DNA from: Draconibacterium orientale
GTDB taxonomy: Bacteria; Bacteroidota; Bacteroidia; Bacteroidales; Prolixibacteraceae
Direction: 5' to 3'
NCBI RefSeq assembly: GCF_000626635.1
Contig: NZ_CP007451.1
Location: forward strand, 62,001 to 126,000
DNA length: 64,000 nt
The notes under the pieces are model-generated. The model searched no databases. It saw only the letters and a program-made list of their open reading frames with translations, and was not told where the DNA came from. Below are positions 35,277 through 44,596 of the stretch, piece after piece (position 1 is the first letter of the stretch; each line of letters starts with the position of its first letter). The position numbers and the translations under genes were made by a program.

Positions 35277-36329
35277 TTATTCTGTTATGTTATAAACTTT
35301 GGCTTCGGTGAACGAATTCATTTTATTGAGCATAGCAACACTGGCCTGAACAATTGGGAATGCCAGCGCTGAGCCGGTTCCTTCGCCAAGCCGGAGTTTT
35401 AAATCGAGTACCGGGTTTCCCCCAACGAAATCGATCATTTTAAGATGCCCCGGTTCGTGTGAGCAGTGAGAAAAAATGGCGTAATCTTTAACGGCCGGAT
35501 TGATGGCATAGGCAGCTAAAAATCCGGAAGTGGAGATAAATCCATCCACCAGAATCAGCATTCTTTGGCGGGCTGCTTCCAACATACCTCCGGCAATAGT
35601 TGCAATCTCCAGTCCTCCAAAACGTGCCAGATTTTCTTCCGGAGTTTGGGCAATACCTAATTTTTCTATCGCCTGTTTTAATACTTGCGCTTTGCGCTGA
35701 ACGCTTTCGGGAAGTAAGCCACAACCAGGGCCAGTGCAGGTTTCAACCGGAATTCCGGCATAAACAGAAAGCAGGGCTGTTGCCGGGGAAGAATTGCCGA
35801 TTCCCATTTCGCCAAAACCAATTACATTGGTGCCATTATCGGCAAAGCCAGCAACAATTTCACGACCATTTTGAAGTGCCTGGTTGCATTCCTCCAGGGT
35901 CATGGCCGGTTCATTTAAAAAATTGCGACTTCCTTTGCGTACCTTTTTGTTTATCAATTTGGGGTGCGGTTCGAAATCATAATTTACACCGGCGTCTACC
36001 ACATATAAATCGAAACCAAAATGCTGACATAAGAATCCGATTCCGCCACCACCATTCAAAAAATTAAGACATTGTTGCCAGGTAATTTCTGTTGGCACAG
36101 GACTTACTTTTTCATTTGTAATTTCATGGTCGGAAGCAATGGTAAGCATCACCGGTTTGTTCAGCGATGGCTGCGTGGTTTGTTGAATCAGCCCAATTTG
36201 CATGGCCAATTCTTCCAGCTGTCCGAGCGAACCAACAGGTTTCGTTTTTTGGTCGATGTTATACTGAAGCAAATTTTGCAACTCTTCATTCTCGACAGTG
36301 GCGATTTTTAAATTTTCTAATGCTTTCAT
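35277..36329 (-). CDS. cobT: Nicotinate-nucleotide:dimethylbenzimidazole phosphoribosyltransferase (CobT)
   Basis: Activates the lower-ligand base to its alpha-riboside phosphate. From ATG 36329 (MKALENLKIATV) the protein has 350 residues, the family's usual length; an in-frame ATG at 36404 would overlap cbiB and is rejected. Motifs: DQKTKPVGSLGQLEELA near residue 26, VDAGVNYDF near 108, GFGEMGIGNSSPATALLSV near 170, and SHCSHEPGH through LRLGEGTGSALAFPIV near 316, which holds the catalytic Glu. The base used cannot be told from sequence. cobU and cobS, which usually follow, are absent here. Confidence 0.9.
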   Translation of the reverse strand: MKALENLKIATVENEELQNLLQYNIDQKTKPVGSLGQLEELAMQIGLIQQTTQPSLNKPVMLTIASDHEITNEKVSPVPTEITWQQCLNFLNGGGGIGFLCQHFGFDLYVVDAGVNYDFEPHPKLINKKVRKGSRNFLNEPAMTLEECNQALQNGREIVAGFADNGTNVIGFGEMGIGNSSPATALLSVYAGIPVETCTGPGCGLLPESVQRKAQVLKQAIEKLGIAQTPEENLARFGGLEIATIAGGMLEAARQRMLILVDGFISTSGFLAAYAINPAVKDYAIFSHCSHEPGHLKMIDFVGGNPVLDLKLRLGEGTGSALAFPIVQASVAMLNKMNSFTEAKVYNITE

Positions 36330-36351
36330 AATCTGTATAGATGGTAATATT

Positions 36352-37293
36352 TTATAATTGGGTTGCCAGGACAAAACAGAGGGTGAGCAAAAGCACAAAA
36401 ACAACTTCGGTTCGCCTCACTATTTTTATCGTGTTAAGTAAATCGTTTTTAGTAAAGTCTCGTTTTGTTTTTCCGATGGTTGGTTTACTGACCCACTGGC
36501 CGAAATAGAGATGAGGGCCACCAAAAGTAACATTTAATGCGCCGGCCAAAGCTGCTTCGGGGTATCCTGCATTTGGACTGCTGTGGGCATTGCCAAATCT
36601 GAAAATAAAATGAAAAGCGCGTTTGCTTCCACTACAAAAGGCCATTATAAATGCTGTTATTCGTGCAGGAATAAAATTGGCAATATCGTCGATGCGGGCA
36701 GCAACACGCCCAAAAAGCAGGTATTTCTCGTTCTTGTAGCCAATCATCGAATCGAGCGTGTTAACCATTTTGTAGGCCATCATGCCGGGAACTCCCCCTA
36801 TGGCCAACCAGAAAAGCGGAGCAATAAACCCATCGCTGAGGTTTTCGGCCAGTGTTTCGAGGGTGGCGGCTTTTATTTCATTTTCACTGAGTTCGCTGGT
36901 GTCGCGGCCAACAATGCGCCCTACCTGTTTTCGTGCTGCTTCCAGGCTTTCATCCAAAGCCTTAAAAACAGCTTTTCCTTCTTTGATCAATGTAGTTCCG
37001 GCCATACCGAAAAACACGAAAATGGTTTCGATGGCAATCCCTGCTATTGGGGAAATACAATACGCATATTTAATCAGAAAGAAAAAGAATGTAAAAGTTG
37101 CGGCAATTAAAACGATGGCCATTATTGTTCCCTTTAAAATGCGGTGTTTGCCGTTGTTTAATTTTTTAGTTAAAAAGGAAATACTTTTCCCAAAAGCCAC
37201 GACCGGGTGTGGAAGCCACAGCGGGTCGCCCAGTAATTTGTCGAGTAGAAATCCTGCCCACAATGCAATCGTATGGTTAATTAATATTTCCAT
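36352..37293 (-). CDS. cbiB: Adenosylcobinamide-phosphate synthase (CbiB)
   Basis: Inner-membrane enzyme that attaches aminopropanol phosphate to adenosylcobyric acid. The 313-residue protein starts with ALWAGFLLDKLLGDPLWLPHPVVAFGKSI, the family signature, and has four to five hydrophobic segments. LSDGFIAPLFWLAIGGVPGMMAYKMVNTLDSMIGYKNE near residue 150 and NAGYPEAALAGALNVTFGG near 250 are also typical. It overlaps the decarboxylase gene upstream by 13 bp and precedes cobT by 22 bp. Its substrate is supplied by that decarboxylase. Confidence 0.92.
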   Translation of the reverse strand: MEILINHTIALWAGFLLDKLLGDPLWLPHPVVAFGKSISFLTKKLNNGKHRILKGTIMAIVLIAATFTFFFFLIKYAYCISPIAGIAIETIFVFFGMAGTTLIKEGKAVFKALDESLEAARKQVGRIVGRDTSELSENEIKAATLETLAENLSDGFIAPLFWLAIGGVPGMMAYKMVNTLDSMIGYKNEKYLLFGRVAARIDDIANFIPARITAFIMAFCSGSKRAFHFIFRFGNAHSSPNAGYPEAALAGALNVTFGGPHLYFGQWVSKPTIGKTKRDFTKNDLLNTIKIVRRTEVVFVLLLTLCFVLATQL

Positions 37294-38294
37294 GTTTTTA
37301 ATACGTTTAGTAGGGCATTGTTTTTTTCCGGTGATTGTGTAGAAAGTCGAAAATGAAAATCAGACAAGTCCCTAAAATTGGATGCATCGCGAATAAGGAT
37401 CCCGTATTTTTCGGCTAAGCATTTTTTTAATTTGCTTGCTTTTACGGGCCCTTTTACCAGGAAAAAAGAAGTTTTAGATGGTACCACCTCAAAACCTTCA
37501 ATTTGGGCGAGTTCATTTTGAAAGTGTTGGCATTCACGCAATATTTCCGGCAACTTAAAATTGTCGTTATAATCTTCGGAAATGCAATACAAACCGGCCT
37601 CCAGGGCCAATGCGTTAATCCGCCAGGGCATCAGCTGTTTTTTTAATTTTGTGATTAACTCGGGCGAACAAACCAAATACCCGAGCCGCAAGCCGGGGAT
37701 CGAAAATCGTTTTGTTAACGATTTTACTACCACTAAATTGGGACGGTCGGGGGCTTCGTTTTCGAGCGAAATGTTTTTGTTTATAAATTCAACATAAGCT
37801 TCATCCAACACATACAATGTTCCGGGATTTTTCTGAATCTGGTCTCTTAAGATGTCTTTGTCAAAAATCCTCCCGTCGGGATTATTGGGATTGCAAATCC
37901 AAACCACATCGAAAGGTGTTTTGCTTTCTTCTGAAAAATGAGTGTTCCTGCAAAATTCAATGTTGTGGTCGTACATTTTACAGGCATCTTCATACTCCGA
38001 AAACGAAGGAGTGTAAATAAGCGATTTTTTAGCCTGAAACAGGGAGGCCAATAGGTAAAACGCTTCCACTGCGCCATTGGTTATTAACACGCTTTCCGGT
38101 GGCATATTTTTTTCTTCTTCGATGCGCCGGGCCAGGTTTTCGGCCAATGGTTCGGGGTAACTATTCAGATTCTGAATACAGGATTTCAGATGTTGCTGCA
38201 ACCCGGCATTGATTCCCTGCGCATTTACATTCGAACTAAAATTTATCCGAATATTTTCGAATTTGTATGTGTCGTCGCCATGTCCGTGAATCAT
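37281..38294 (-). CDS. cobD: L-threonine-O-3-phosphate decarboxylase-like aminotransferase
   Basis: PLP-dependent fold-type I enzyme that makes aminopropanol phosphate, the linker of the nucleotide loop. A 337-residue protein with HGDDTY at the N-terminus, NGAVEAFYLLASLF near residue 73, VWICNPNNPDGRIF near 132, VLDEAYVEFI near 163, and the PLP-Lys region VKSLTKRFSIPGLRLGYLV near 195. It belongs to the histidinol-phosphate-aminotransferase-like group; position between cobQ and cbiB (4-bp and 13-bp overlaps) identifies it as the CobD/CobC enzyme. I use cobD in the Salmonella sense. Confidence 0.85.
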   Translation of the reverse strand: MIHGHGDDTYKFENIRINFSSNVNAQGINAGLQQHLKSCIQNLNSYPEPLAENLARRIEEEKNMPPESVLITNGAVEAFYLLASLFQAKKSLIYTPSFSEYEDACKMYDHNIEFCRNTHFSEESKTPFDVVWICNPNNPDGRIFDKDILRDQIQKNPGTLYVLDEAYVEFINKNISLENEAPDRPNLVVVKSLTKRFSIPGLRLGYLVCSPELITKLKKQLMPWRINALALEAGLYCISEDYNDNFKLPEILRECQHFQNELAQIEGFEVVPSKTSFFLVKGPVKASKLKKCLAEKYGILIRDASNFRDLSDFHFRLSTQSPEKNNALLNVLKTWKY

Positions 38295-39766
38295 TTCTGT
38301 AGCATTTTATAAATGGCATCCATATCCACATTTTGGCGAATATGTGCAGCCAGCAATTTGTATTGCTTTTGTTTAAACTCGTTGTAATTTTCGGTAGTGC
38401 CAGGTCCTTCGGCAAAAGGTGCCAGCAAATCGTCAATCACCAAAGGATTATCGAGAATGCCATGCATGTAAGTTCCCCAGCATTTTTCGCTTACCCAACA
38501 ACCTTCGTTTGAGCCGTTATCCAGCCGATTTAGCGGATTCGCGTTAGCGGCAAAAGTTGTTTTTCCCATGTGAATTTCGTAACCCGAGCAAAGTGTTTTG
38601 TAATTTTTAAAATAGTACGAACTGCGAATGGTTTGTTTTTTGTCTTCTAAAACTGTTGTGGCAGGCAGAATATTTAGTCCCGGTACTGCTTCTACATTAC
38701 TTTCTATTCCATTTGGATCTTCAATGCGTTGTCCCATCATTTGGTAACCACCGCAAATTCCGATAACCGTTTTACCGGCGCGTGCCAGTTTCGATATTTC
38801 AGCAGCCACTCCGTTTCTGCGAAGTTCAATAATGTCGGCAATGGTGTTTTTAGAACCGGGCAGAATAATAATGTCCGCTTTTTGAAGTTCAGTTCGGTTG
38901 TTGGTGTAATACAAATGCACCCGCTCGTCGTGTTCCAGGCGGTTAAAGTCAGTGAAATTGGAAATTCGGCGCAACAGTACCACTGCAACATTTATTTTAT
39001 TGTCGTTGGCAAAAGTGGCTTTCCGTTCGAGCGATACCGAATCTTCTTCTTCAATCTGAATATGGTTAAACGCCGGGATAACGCCCAGCACGGGCACTCC
39101 GGTAATTTCTTCGATGATTTTGCGGCCTTCATCAAATAAACTGATATCGCCACGAAATTTATTGATGATGATACCTTTAATCTGTTTGCGTTCGTTGGGC
39201 GTGAGCAATTGAATGGAGCCGTAAACGCTGGCAAAAACGCCGCCACGTTCAATATCGGCTACCAAAATAGTAGCAGCGTTGGTTTCTACAGCCACACGCA
39301 TATTGGCAATGTCATTTTCTTTCAGGTTCAATTCCGAAATGCTTCCGGCGCCTTCCAGTACCATCGGATTGTGTTTTTGGGCCAGCCGCTGAAAGGCTTT
39401 CATTGCTTCGGCAAAAAGCTGTTCTTTTATTTCGCCCCGAAAGTAACTGCCTGCCGAATAGTTGCCAAAAACTTTCCCGTTGAGGATAACCTGCGCGGTT
39501 TTATCGGAACTGGGTTTCAGCAACACCGGGTTCATATCGGTATGGCAGTCGATTCCACAAGCTTCGGCCTGAACTGCCTGCGCCCGGCCAATTTCGCCGC
39601 CGTTAGCCGTTACAAAACTGTTGAGTGACATGTTTTGTGATTTAAACGGGGCAGGACGATAACCATCTTCTTTGAAAATGCGGCAAAATGCAGCAGCCAG
39701 CACGCTTTTACCCACATCGGATCCCGTGCCCACAAACATAATCGGGTATTTTAATTTTTTATTCAT
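38291..39766 (-). CDS. cobQ: Cobyric acid synthase (CbiP/CobQ)
   Basis: Amidates the b, d, e and g side chains of adenosylcobyrinate diamide. From ATG 39766 (MNKKLKYPIMFVGTGSDVGKSVLAAAF) it has 491 residues: an N-terminal P-loop domain (the GTGSDVGKS loop; KSQNMSLNSFVT near residue 42; LEGAGSISELNL near 125; ADIERGGVFASVYGS near 155) and a C-terminal glutaminase domain with Cys in VIGICGGYQMMGQRI near 330. The ATG overlaps the TGA of the ATP-binding protein gene, favouring it over 39778. Length and motifs are normal. Confidence 0.93.
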   Translation of the reverse strand: MNKKLKYPIMFVGTGSDVGKSVLAAAFCRIFKEDGYRPAPFKSQNMSLNSFVTANGGEIGRAQAVQAEACGIDCHTDMNPVLLKPSSDKTAQVILNGKVFGNYSAGSYFRGEIKEQLFAEAMKAFQRLAQKHNPMVLEGAGSISELNLKENDIANMRVAVETNAATILVADIERGGVFASVYGSIQLLTPNERKQIKGIIINKFRGDISLFDEGRKIIEEITGVPVLGVIPAFNHIQIEEEDSVSLERKATFANDNKINVAVVLLRRISNFTDFNRLEHDERVHLYYTNNRTELQKADIIILPGSKNTIADIIELRRNGVAAEISKLARAGKTVIGICGGYQMMGQRIEDPNGIESNVEAVPGLNILPATTVLEDKKQTIRSSYYFKNYKTLCSGYEIHMGKTTFAANANPLNRLDNGSNEGCWVSEKCWGTYMHGILDNPLVIDDLLAPFAEGPGTTENYNEFKQKQYKLLAAHIRQNVDMDAIYKMLQK

Positions 39767-40785
39767 TTTCCGAAACAATTCATTGTCTGTTTTACGATTA
39801 ATTCAACCGAGTTTTCCGTTGTTATCTTTTTATCTGTGTTGTACAGGTGAAAACCACTTTGCCCGTTTTTTCCAATTTCAATCCAAAAACCAGCGTCTTC
39901 TTTCATTCCTGTAACTTTTATTCCTTTACGTGCAAAAGCACGGCGGAGCAACACATATTCGAACCCATGGCCTTTGACCGGCAATTCGTGAAAGTGATCG
40001 TATTCTACACGAAATAAACCGGTTTTGGTATCGAACTCAATTCCTTTATTTTGAAATAGGGTTTGAAAAGCATTTTGTAGCAATAAATCTTCTGGACTTC
40101 CGGTAATTAGTGGGCCGTTTTTGTGTAAAAGCCACAACCGGTCGGCCATTTGTAAAGCCAGGTCGAGGTCGTGCGTAGAAAGTAAAACCGATTTGCCCGA
40201 TTCCGATGAAATGCGCCGCAAAAGCTGGATAATTTCGACCCGGGCCGGAAGGTCAAGAAAGGCGGTAGGCTCATCGAGCAAGATAATTGGAGTATCCTGC
40301 GCTAAGGCTTTGGCTATAAATGCTTTTTGTCGCTCGCCATCGCTAATTGCCGACAAAAAAGCATTTTTTTTGTGTGCAATGCCACATTGCTCAATGGCCT
40401 TGTCTATAATTTTCTGATCGTTTTTGTTAATACGTCCTAAGGTTCCGGTATAAGGACTCCTGCCATAGGCTACCAATTCATAAACGGTGGCATTGGGAAC
40501 CGCTATCCGGTCGGTTAACACAATACTCAGCAGGCGGGAAATTTCTTTTTCATTCAGGTTGTTCATGGTTTTTTCCATGATGCTGATCTGGCCTTCGAAA
40601 AAAGGCTGAAAGCCCGAAAGTGTTCGCATTAGTGTACTCTTTCCGGCACCGTTTGAGCCTAGTAAACAGACCAGCTCTCCTTTTATTATCCGGGCATTCA
40701 GATTTGCAGCAACTGTTTTTTGCTTCGCTCCCGAGGAATAGCCAATACACAAATTATTGATTGTAAGAAAGTCGGTGCTACTCAT
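39763..40785 (-). CDS. btuD: ABC transporter ATP-binding protein, BtuD/FecE family, with C-terminal extension
   Basis: ATPase of the inner-membrane corrinoid importer. The first 255 residues are an ABC domain: Walker A LLGSNGAGKSTL near residue 42, the signature ISDGERQKAFIAKAL near 148 (LSDGERQ replaces LSGGQ, common in this family), Walker B IILLDEPTAFLDL near 168, and H-loop LLSTHDLDLAL. About 80 extra residues follow (HFHELPVKGHGFEYVLLRRAF through the C-terminus), not found in E. coli BtuD; perhaps a regulatory domain. It overlaps cobQ by 4 bp and abuts the permease gene. Corrinoid specificity comes from riboswitch and operon context. Confidence 0.85.
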   Translation of the reverse strand: MSSTDFLTINNLCIGYSSGAKQKTVAANLNARIIKGELVCLLGSNGAGKSTLMRTLSGFQPFFEGQISIMEKTMNNLNEKEISRLLSIVLTDRIAVPNATVYELVAYGRSPYTGTLGRINKNDQKIIDKAIEQCGIAHKKNAFLSAISDGERQKAFIAKALAQDTPIILLDEPTAFLDLPARVEIIQLLRRISSESGKSVLLSTHDLDLALQMADRLWLLHKNGPLITGSPEDLLLQNAFQTLFQNKGIEFDTKTGLFRVEYDHFHELPVKGHGFEYVLLRRAFARKGIKVTGMKEDAGFWIEIGKNGQSGFHLYNTDKKITTENSVELIVKQTMNCFGK

Positions 40786-41838
40786 TATTCCAGTATTTTT
40801 TCTTTTCTGCGTTTTAAAATGACCGATATAACCACCGGAGCACCAACAAATGCGGTGACTGAATTAATCGGCAGTTCACTGTCGATGCCGGGAAGCCTGG
40901 CAATGAGATTACACAACAAAGCAGTTGCGCTGCCAATAATAATCGAATTCAGAATAAGTGTAAAATGATTCGATGTGCGGGAAATCATTTTTGCCAAATG
41001 CGGAACGGCCATTCCGATAAAGACAATCGGGCCGCAAAAGGCTGTAACCAGTGCCGTTAATATTCCCGAAGTGAAAATAATGAGAAATCGTGCCTTCCGG
41101 ATATTGAGTCCCAGGTTGCGTGCGTAGTGGTCGCCCAGCGCCAGCAAATTCAATGGTTTGCTCAATAACAGACTCACGATCGACAAGGGAATTGTAATTG
41201 CAGCAAACAATTCTGCACGTTCCAAAGATAGCCGGCTAAAACTTCCCAGTCCCCAAATCACATAATTGTGAACATCTTCTTCGAGGCTGTAAAAATTTCA
41301 ATATCCCAACCACTGAATTCGAAAGATAACCAATCATTACGCCCATTATGAGTACGCTGAGTGTTCCACCTACTTTTCGGGAAATAAACAAAATAAGAGC
41401 CAATACCGCCAGTGCTCCCCCCAGTGATGCGCCGGCAACGGCCAGATCTCCCCACATGCCTATTTGAGCAAATGAAAATCCGAATGTTTGTCCGGCTACC
41501 AGCAGAACAAAAGCAACGCCCAGGCTTGCACCCGAAGAAATTCCTAAGACTGATGGTCCGGCCAATGGGTTTCTGAAAAGTGTTTGCATAAGCAATCCGG
41601 CAACACCCAATGCCATTCCTGCACTTACCGCAACCAATGTTTGTGGCAGCCGCGTGCGAATTAATATATTGTGCCAGATAATATTTTCTGAACCTTTGCC
41701 AGTAACACTAAGCAGTACTTCCGAAAAAGGAATATTTACTGAACCCAATGCCATATTCAGCAGGATTAAAAACAACAAGGCCGCAATAGAAAAGGGCAGC
41801 AGGGCTTTGGTTGATATTTTGGTATTTTGTTTTAGCAT
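40785..41838 (-). pseudogene. btuC: FecCD/BtuC-type permease of the corrinoid importer, frameshifted
   Basis: Membrane subunit with about ten helices. The first part (41838 to 41236) reads through FSEVLLSVTGKGSENIIWHNILIRTRLPQTLVAVSAGMALGVAG to GILKF, then goes out of frame at a run of five T (minus strand, plus A5 at about 41291-41295). Removing one T gives ILKFYSLEEDVHNYVIWGLGSFS and joins the second part, which ends at 40785. That VIWGLGSF text is a hallmark of the family. The joined protein has about 350 residues, normal for BtuC. Unlike the other four broken genes, here a base must be removed, not added. An assembly error is likely, as partner genes are intact. Confidence 0.8.
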
Positions 41839-41894
41839 TATAATTCGGTTTTTCTTCCAAATAAAAGGAAGAGACTTGTTGTAGCTGATTTTTT

Positions 41895-43013
41895 CTATTT
41901 CAGTAATTCATAGAATTCCGGCTGATGATCGGGCAAAAGTGATGGATGAAGAAAATGGATGTAGTCAGCAAGGATAACATCGGGTTTCATTGCATTTTGC
42001 TCGTAATAAGGTTTCTGCCGAATGTTGCATGCAAAAACATGATTTTCCTTAAAGGCTTTAAAATCGCCATAACGCGGGTCTTCGGCCAGCATCGAGGTTT
42101 TATTGTAACCAACCGGATCGGGCAACAATATGCGCCAGTAATCGCAGTTCGCTGCAGCGGAATAAACACTTTCAAAATCGAGCGGATAGGCCGCTTTTTT
42201 ATCGTCTTTAAAAATATATTCAGCGCCGGCATCCTTAAAATAGTGGGCATAGAAGCTGTCGCCTCCAGGAACATACCAGGTTCCCGAGCGCATCTTCCCG
42301 GAAAAAATGGTTGGGCGTTTTTTTACTTTTGCTGCCCGTTCTTTTAATGATTCATAACGATTGGCAACACCTTTAAAAATAGAATCAGCTTTTACTTCCT
42401 GATTGGTAAAAGCGGCAATCATTTTTATCCATTCGGCCCGTCCCAGCGGAGTTTCTTCTTCGTAAGCTGCCATAGGAACCAGGTTAAAACCCAAGCTTTT
42501 CAAGGCATCGTAACCACCACTTTTAAAGGGCGAAACGAAAATAACATCAGGATTCAGGCTGGCAATTAATTCGGTGTTAAAATGGCCTTCTTTTCCTACA
42601 CGTTTTACCAATCCAGCCTTTATTTTTTTATTCATTCCTTCATGATAAAGATGGCGGCTGCTGTTTATCGCAACAATGTTTTCGATATTATCGAGCGCAA
42701 AGAAATAGGTAAGTTGAGTTGATGATAAACAAATAATTCGCTTACACGGAATGGGAATTACTCCTGGCTGTGCCCCTTTTATTTTCGCTGCCGGAACCAG
42801 TTTGAATGACTCATAACTGGCACCTTCGCCACCTGTGCTGAAGATTTTTAACAGTTTGAAATCGTCGCCGTTTTGCAACTCAAAACTATGGGCATATTTT
42901 AATGGGCTAAGCGTTAACTGTTCTTCCGATGCCTGTTTTTTTGCCGGTTGACTGCAGGAATTCAACAAGAACAGAAGCACTCCCAACAGGTATAATTTAG
43001 TTACAATGTTCAT
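41895..43013 (-). CDS. Periplasmic-binding lipoprotein of the corrinoid importer (BtuF-like)
   Basis: Substrate-binding component. A 372-residue lipoprotein (LLFLLNSCSQPAKK, lipobox Cys about residue 20) of the class III binding-protein fold: KRIICLSSTQLTYFFALDNIENIVAIN near residue 88, VGKEGHFNTELIASLNPDVIFVSP near 138, and a long connecting helix. It is about 100 residues longer than E. coli BtuF. Position directly upstream of the BtuC and BtuD genes and downstream of the TonB receptor supports corrinoid over ferric-siderophore uptake; sequence alone would not separate them. Confidence 0.82.
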   Translation of the reverse strand: MNIVTKLYLLGVLLFLLNSCSQPAKKQASEEQLTLSPLKYAHSFELQNGDDFKLLKIFSTGGEGASYESFKLVPAAKIKGAQPGVIPIPCKRIICLSSTQLTYFFALDNIENIVAINSSRHLYHEGMNKKIKAGLVKRVGKEGHFNTELIASLNPDVIFVSPFKSGGYDALKSLGFNLVPMAAYEEETPLGRAEWIKMIAAFTNQEVKADSIFKGVANRYESLKERAAKVKKRPTIFSGKMRSGTWYVPGGDSFYAHYFKDAGAEYIFKDDKKAAYPLDFESVYSAAANCDYWRILLPDPVGYNKTSMLAEDPRYGDFKAFKENHVFACNIRQKPYYEQNAMKPDVILADYIHFLHPSLLPDHQPEFYELLK

Positions 43014-43124
43014 TGTTATTTATTTTTAAGTTCATCGTTACGATTTAATAGCTTGTAAATAGTTCTTCTCAGTGGTAACTTTGGTTTTATTTGCTTTAGC
43101 CTACGGAAAGTAGGATTAGCATTT

Positions 43125-44590
43125 CTATTTTATTTTCCGCTTTATCCGTTTCCAACTTAATACCGCGCCTGAAAAACTTAGCACAATACCTCCTGACGAT
43201 AGTATAATGAGCAGTAGTTTTCGCAGCCATTCGTGTTCAACAAGCAGTTGGAAATTAAATTTATGTAAGCCCTGGTAGAGCCACCGGTGAATTTTACTGT
43301 TCCGGGTAAATGAGCTCAGCACTTTTCCTGTACCGGGGCTGACATACATGAGGTTTTGAGCTTCATTGTTCCAGCTGATTTTATATACCGGAAGCGGGCG
43401 CGAAAACATGCCCGATGATTGGTAATAATTATCGAATTCTGATTGAACAGAAATGGAGTACGACGGGTCATTAAATAATAGTGCAGCCCGCTGTTTCATT
43501 TGTTGCAGGGAGTATGGCTGTTGCCTGCAAATGGTGTCGCGAGTGGCAATATAGACTTCCGGCACCTGATAATTGTTGTAATAAACAAACCAGGCAGGTT
43601 TGCCCATGCTGGTTCCCCATTCGAGTTTTCGTACCCCGTTTTTATTCTGGAGAACCTGCCACAATTCGGAAAAAGAATGTCCGCTGTTTACTGGTGCTTT
43701 GGCCCCTTTATCCCAAAGTTTACGAGGTTCGAATATTTGTTTTTTGAAGCGTTATTATCCGGGAAATCGACAACAGAAAACAAACCGCTTAACAGAAAAG
43801 TGAATACAAATAGCCCGAAAAAGAAGCCGGCAAGGTGATGCCATTTGTACCAGAATTTTTTGTACGAAGTAATGCTTCCGTTCTTCTTTCTTTTTTTGCG
43901 TTTGTTGAGACGGATAATTCCGGCAATAATTCCGGAAATGCTGGTTAAAAGACCGATAACAGAAATCCAGATTACTACCTGGTTCCAATGTTGCACATTC
44001 AGCCGCAACGAGCGAAAATAAATCCAGTGCGGAATAGCTCCAATACGAGCCAGCCACCGTGTTTTTCGGTCAGTTTGCTGAACAATGGTTCCGGTTTTCG
44101 ACGACATATACAGAACAGTATGCCGACTGTCATTCATATAAAATTTGTAAATCGGAAGCAAAGGCTGGTAATAACTCCACGGCATCCACTGATCGAGCTG
44201 GTTGATTTTTACTGATTTCAATATCGAACTTCCCAGAAAACGTTGTGCTTCCTGTTGGCACAATTCTTCAGAAAAGTTACCGATAGGCTGGAGCGTTTCG
44301 GCATTATAAATCTTTTGTGCCTTTTTCCCGGCAGATACGCGATAAACCGGCGTATCGTTCAGTTTATCGAGTTTTACTGATCCTTTTACAGAATCGGGTA
44401 AGGGAAGGATGTGTTCAAAATCGGTTTGAGAAAAAGGCTTTAGAAAAAGAAACCGATCTTCGCGCGAGGCATGGGGAAACCCGGCATAAATAAGCACGAT
44501 TCCCGAAACAAACCAAATGCAAAACATCAGGCTAAGGGCAATGCCTGTAACCTGATGAATTTTTAAAAGTGTTTTTTTTAAGCGATGCAT
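43125..44590 (-). pseudogene. PepSY-associated transmembrane protein, frameshifted
   Basis: Inner-membrane protein of about 488 residues when joined. The first frame (44590 to 43688) starts LLKIHQVTGIALSLMFCIWFVSGIVLIY and contains IPHWIYFRSLRLNVQHWNQVVIWISVIG and KWHHLAGFFFGLFVFTFLLSGLF, the repeated His-containing helices of the PepSY_TM/PiuB family. It leaves frame at an A6 run (plus T6, 43740-43745). Adding one A gives ASKKQIFEPRKLWDKGAKAPVN and joins the second frame (43664 to 43125), which holds another PepSY-like region and a last helix. Relatives lie beside siderophore and corrinoid receptors and may reduce or release the cargo. The role here is unproven. Confidence 0.75.
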
Positions 44591-44596
44591 GAGCTG

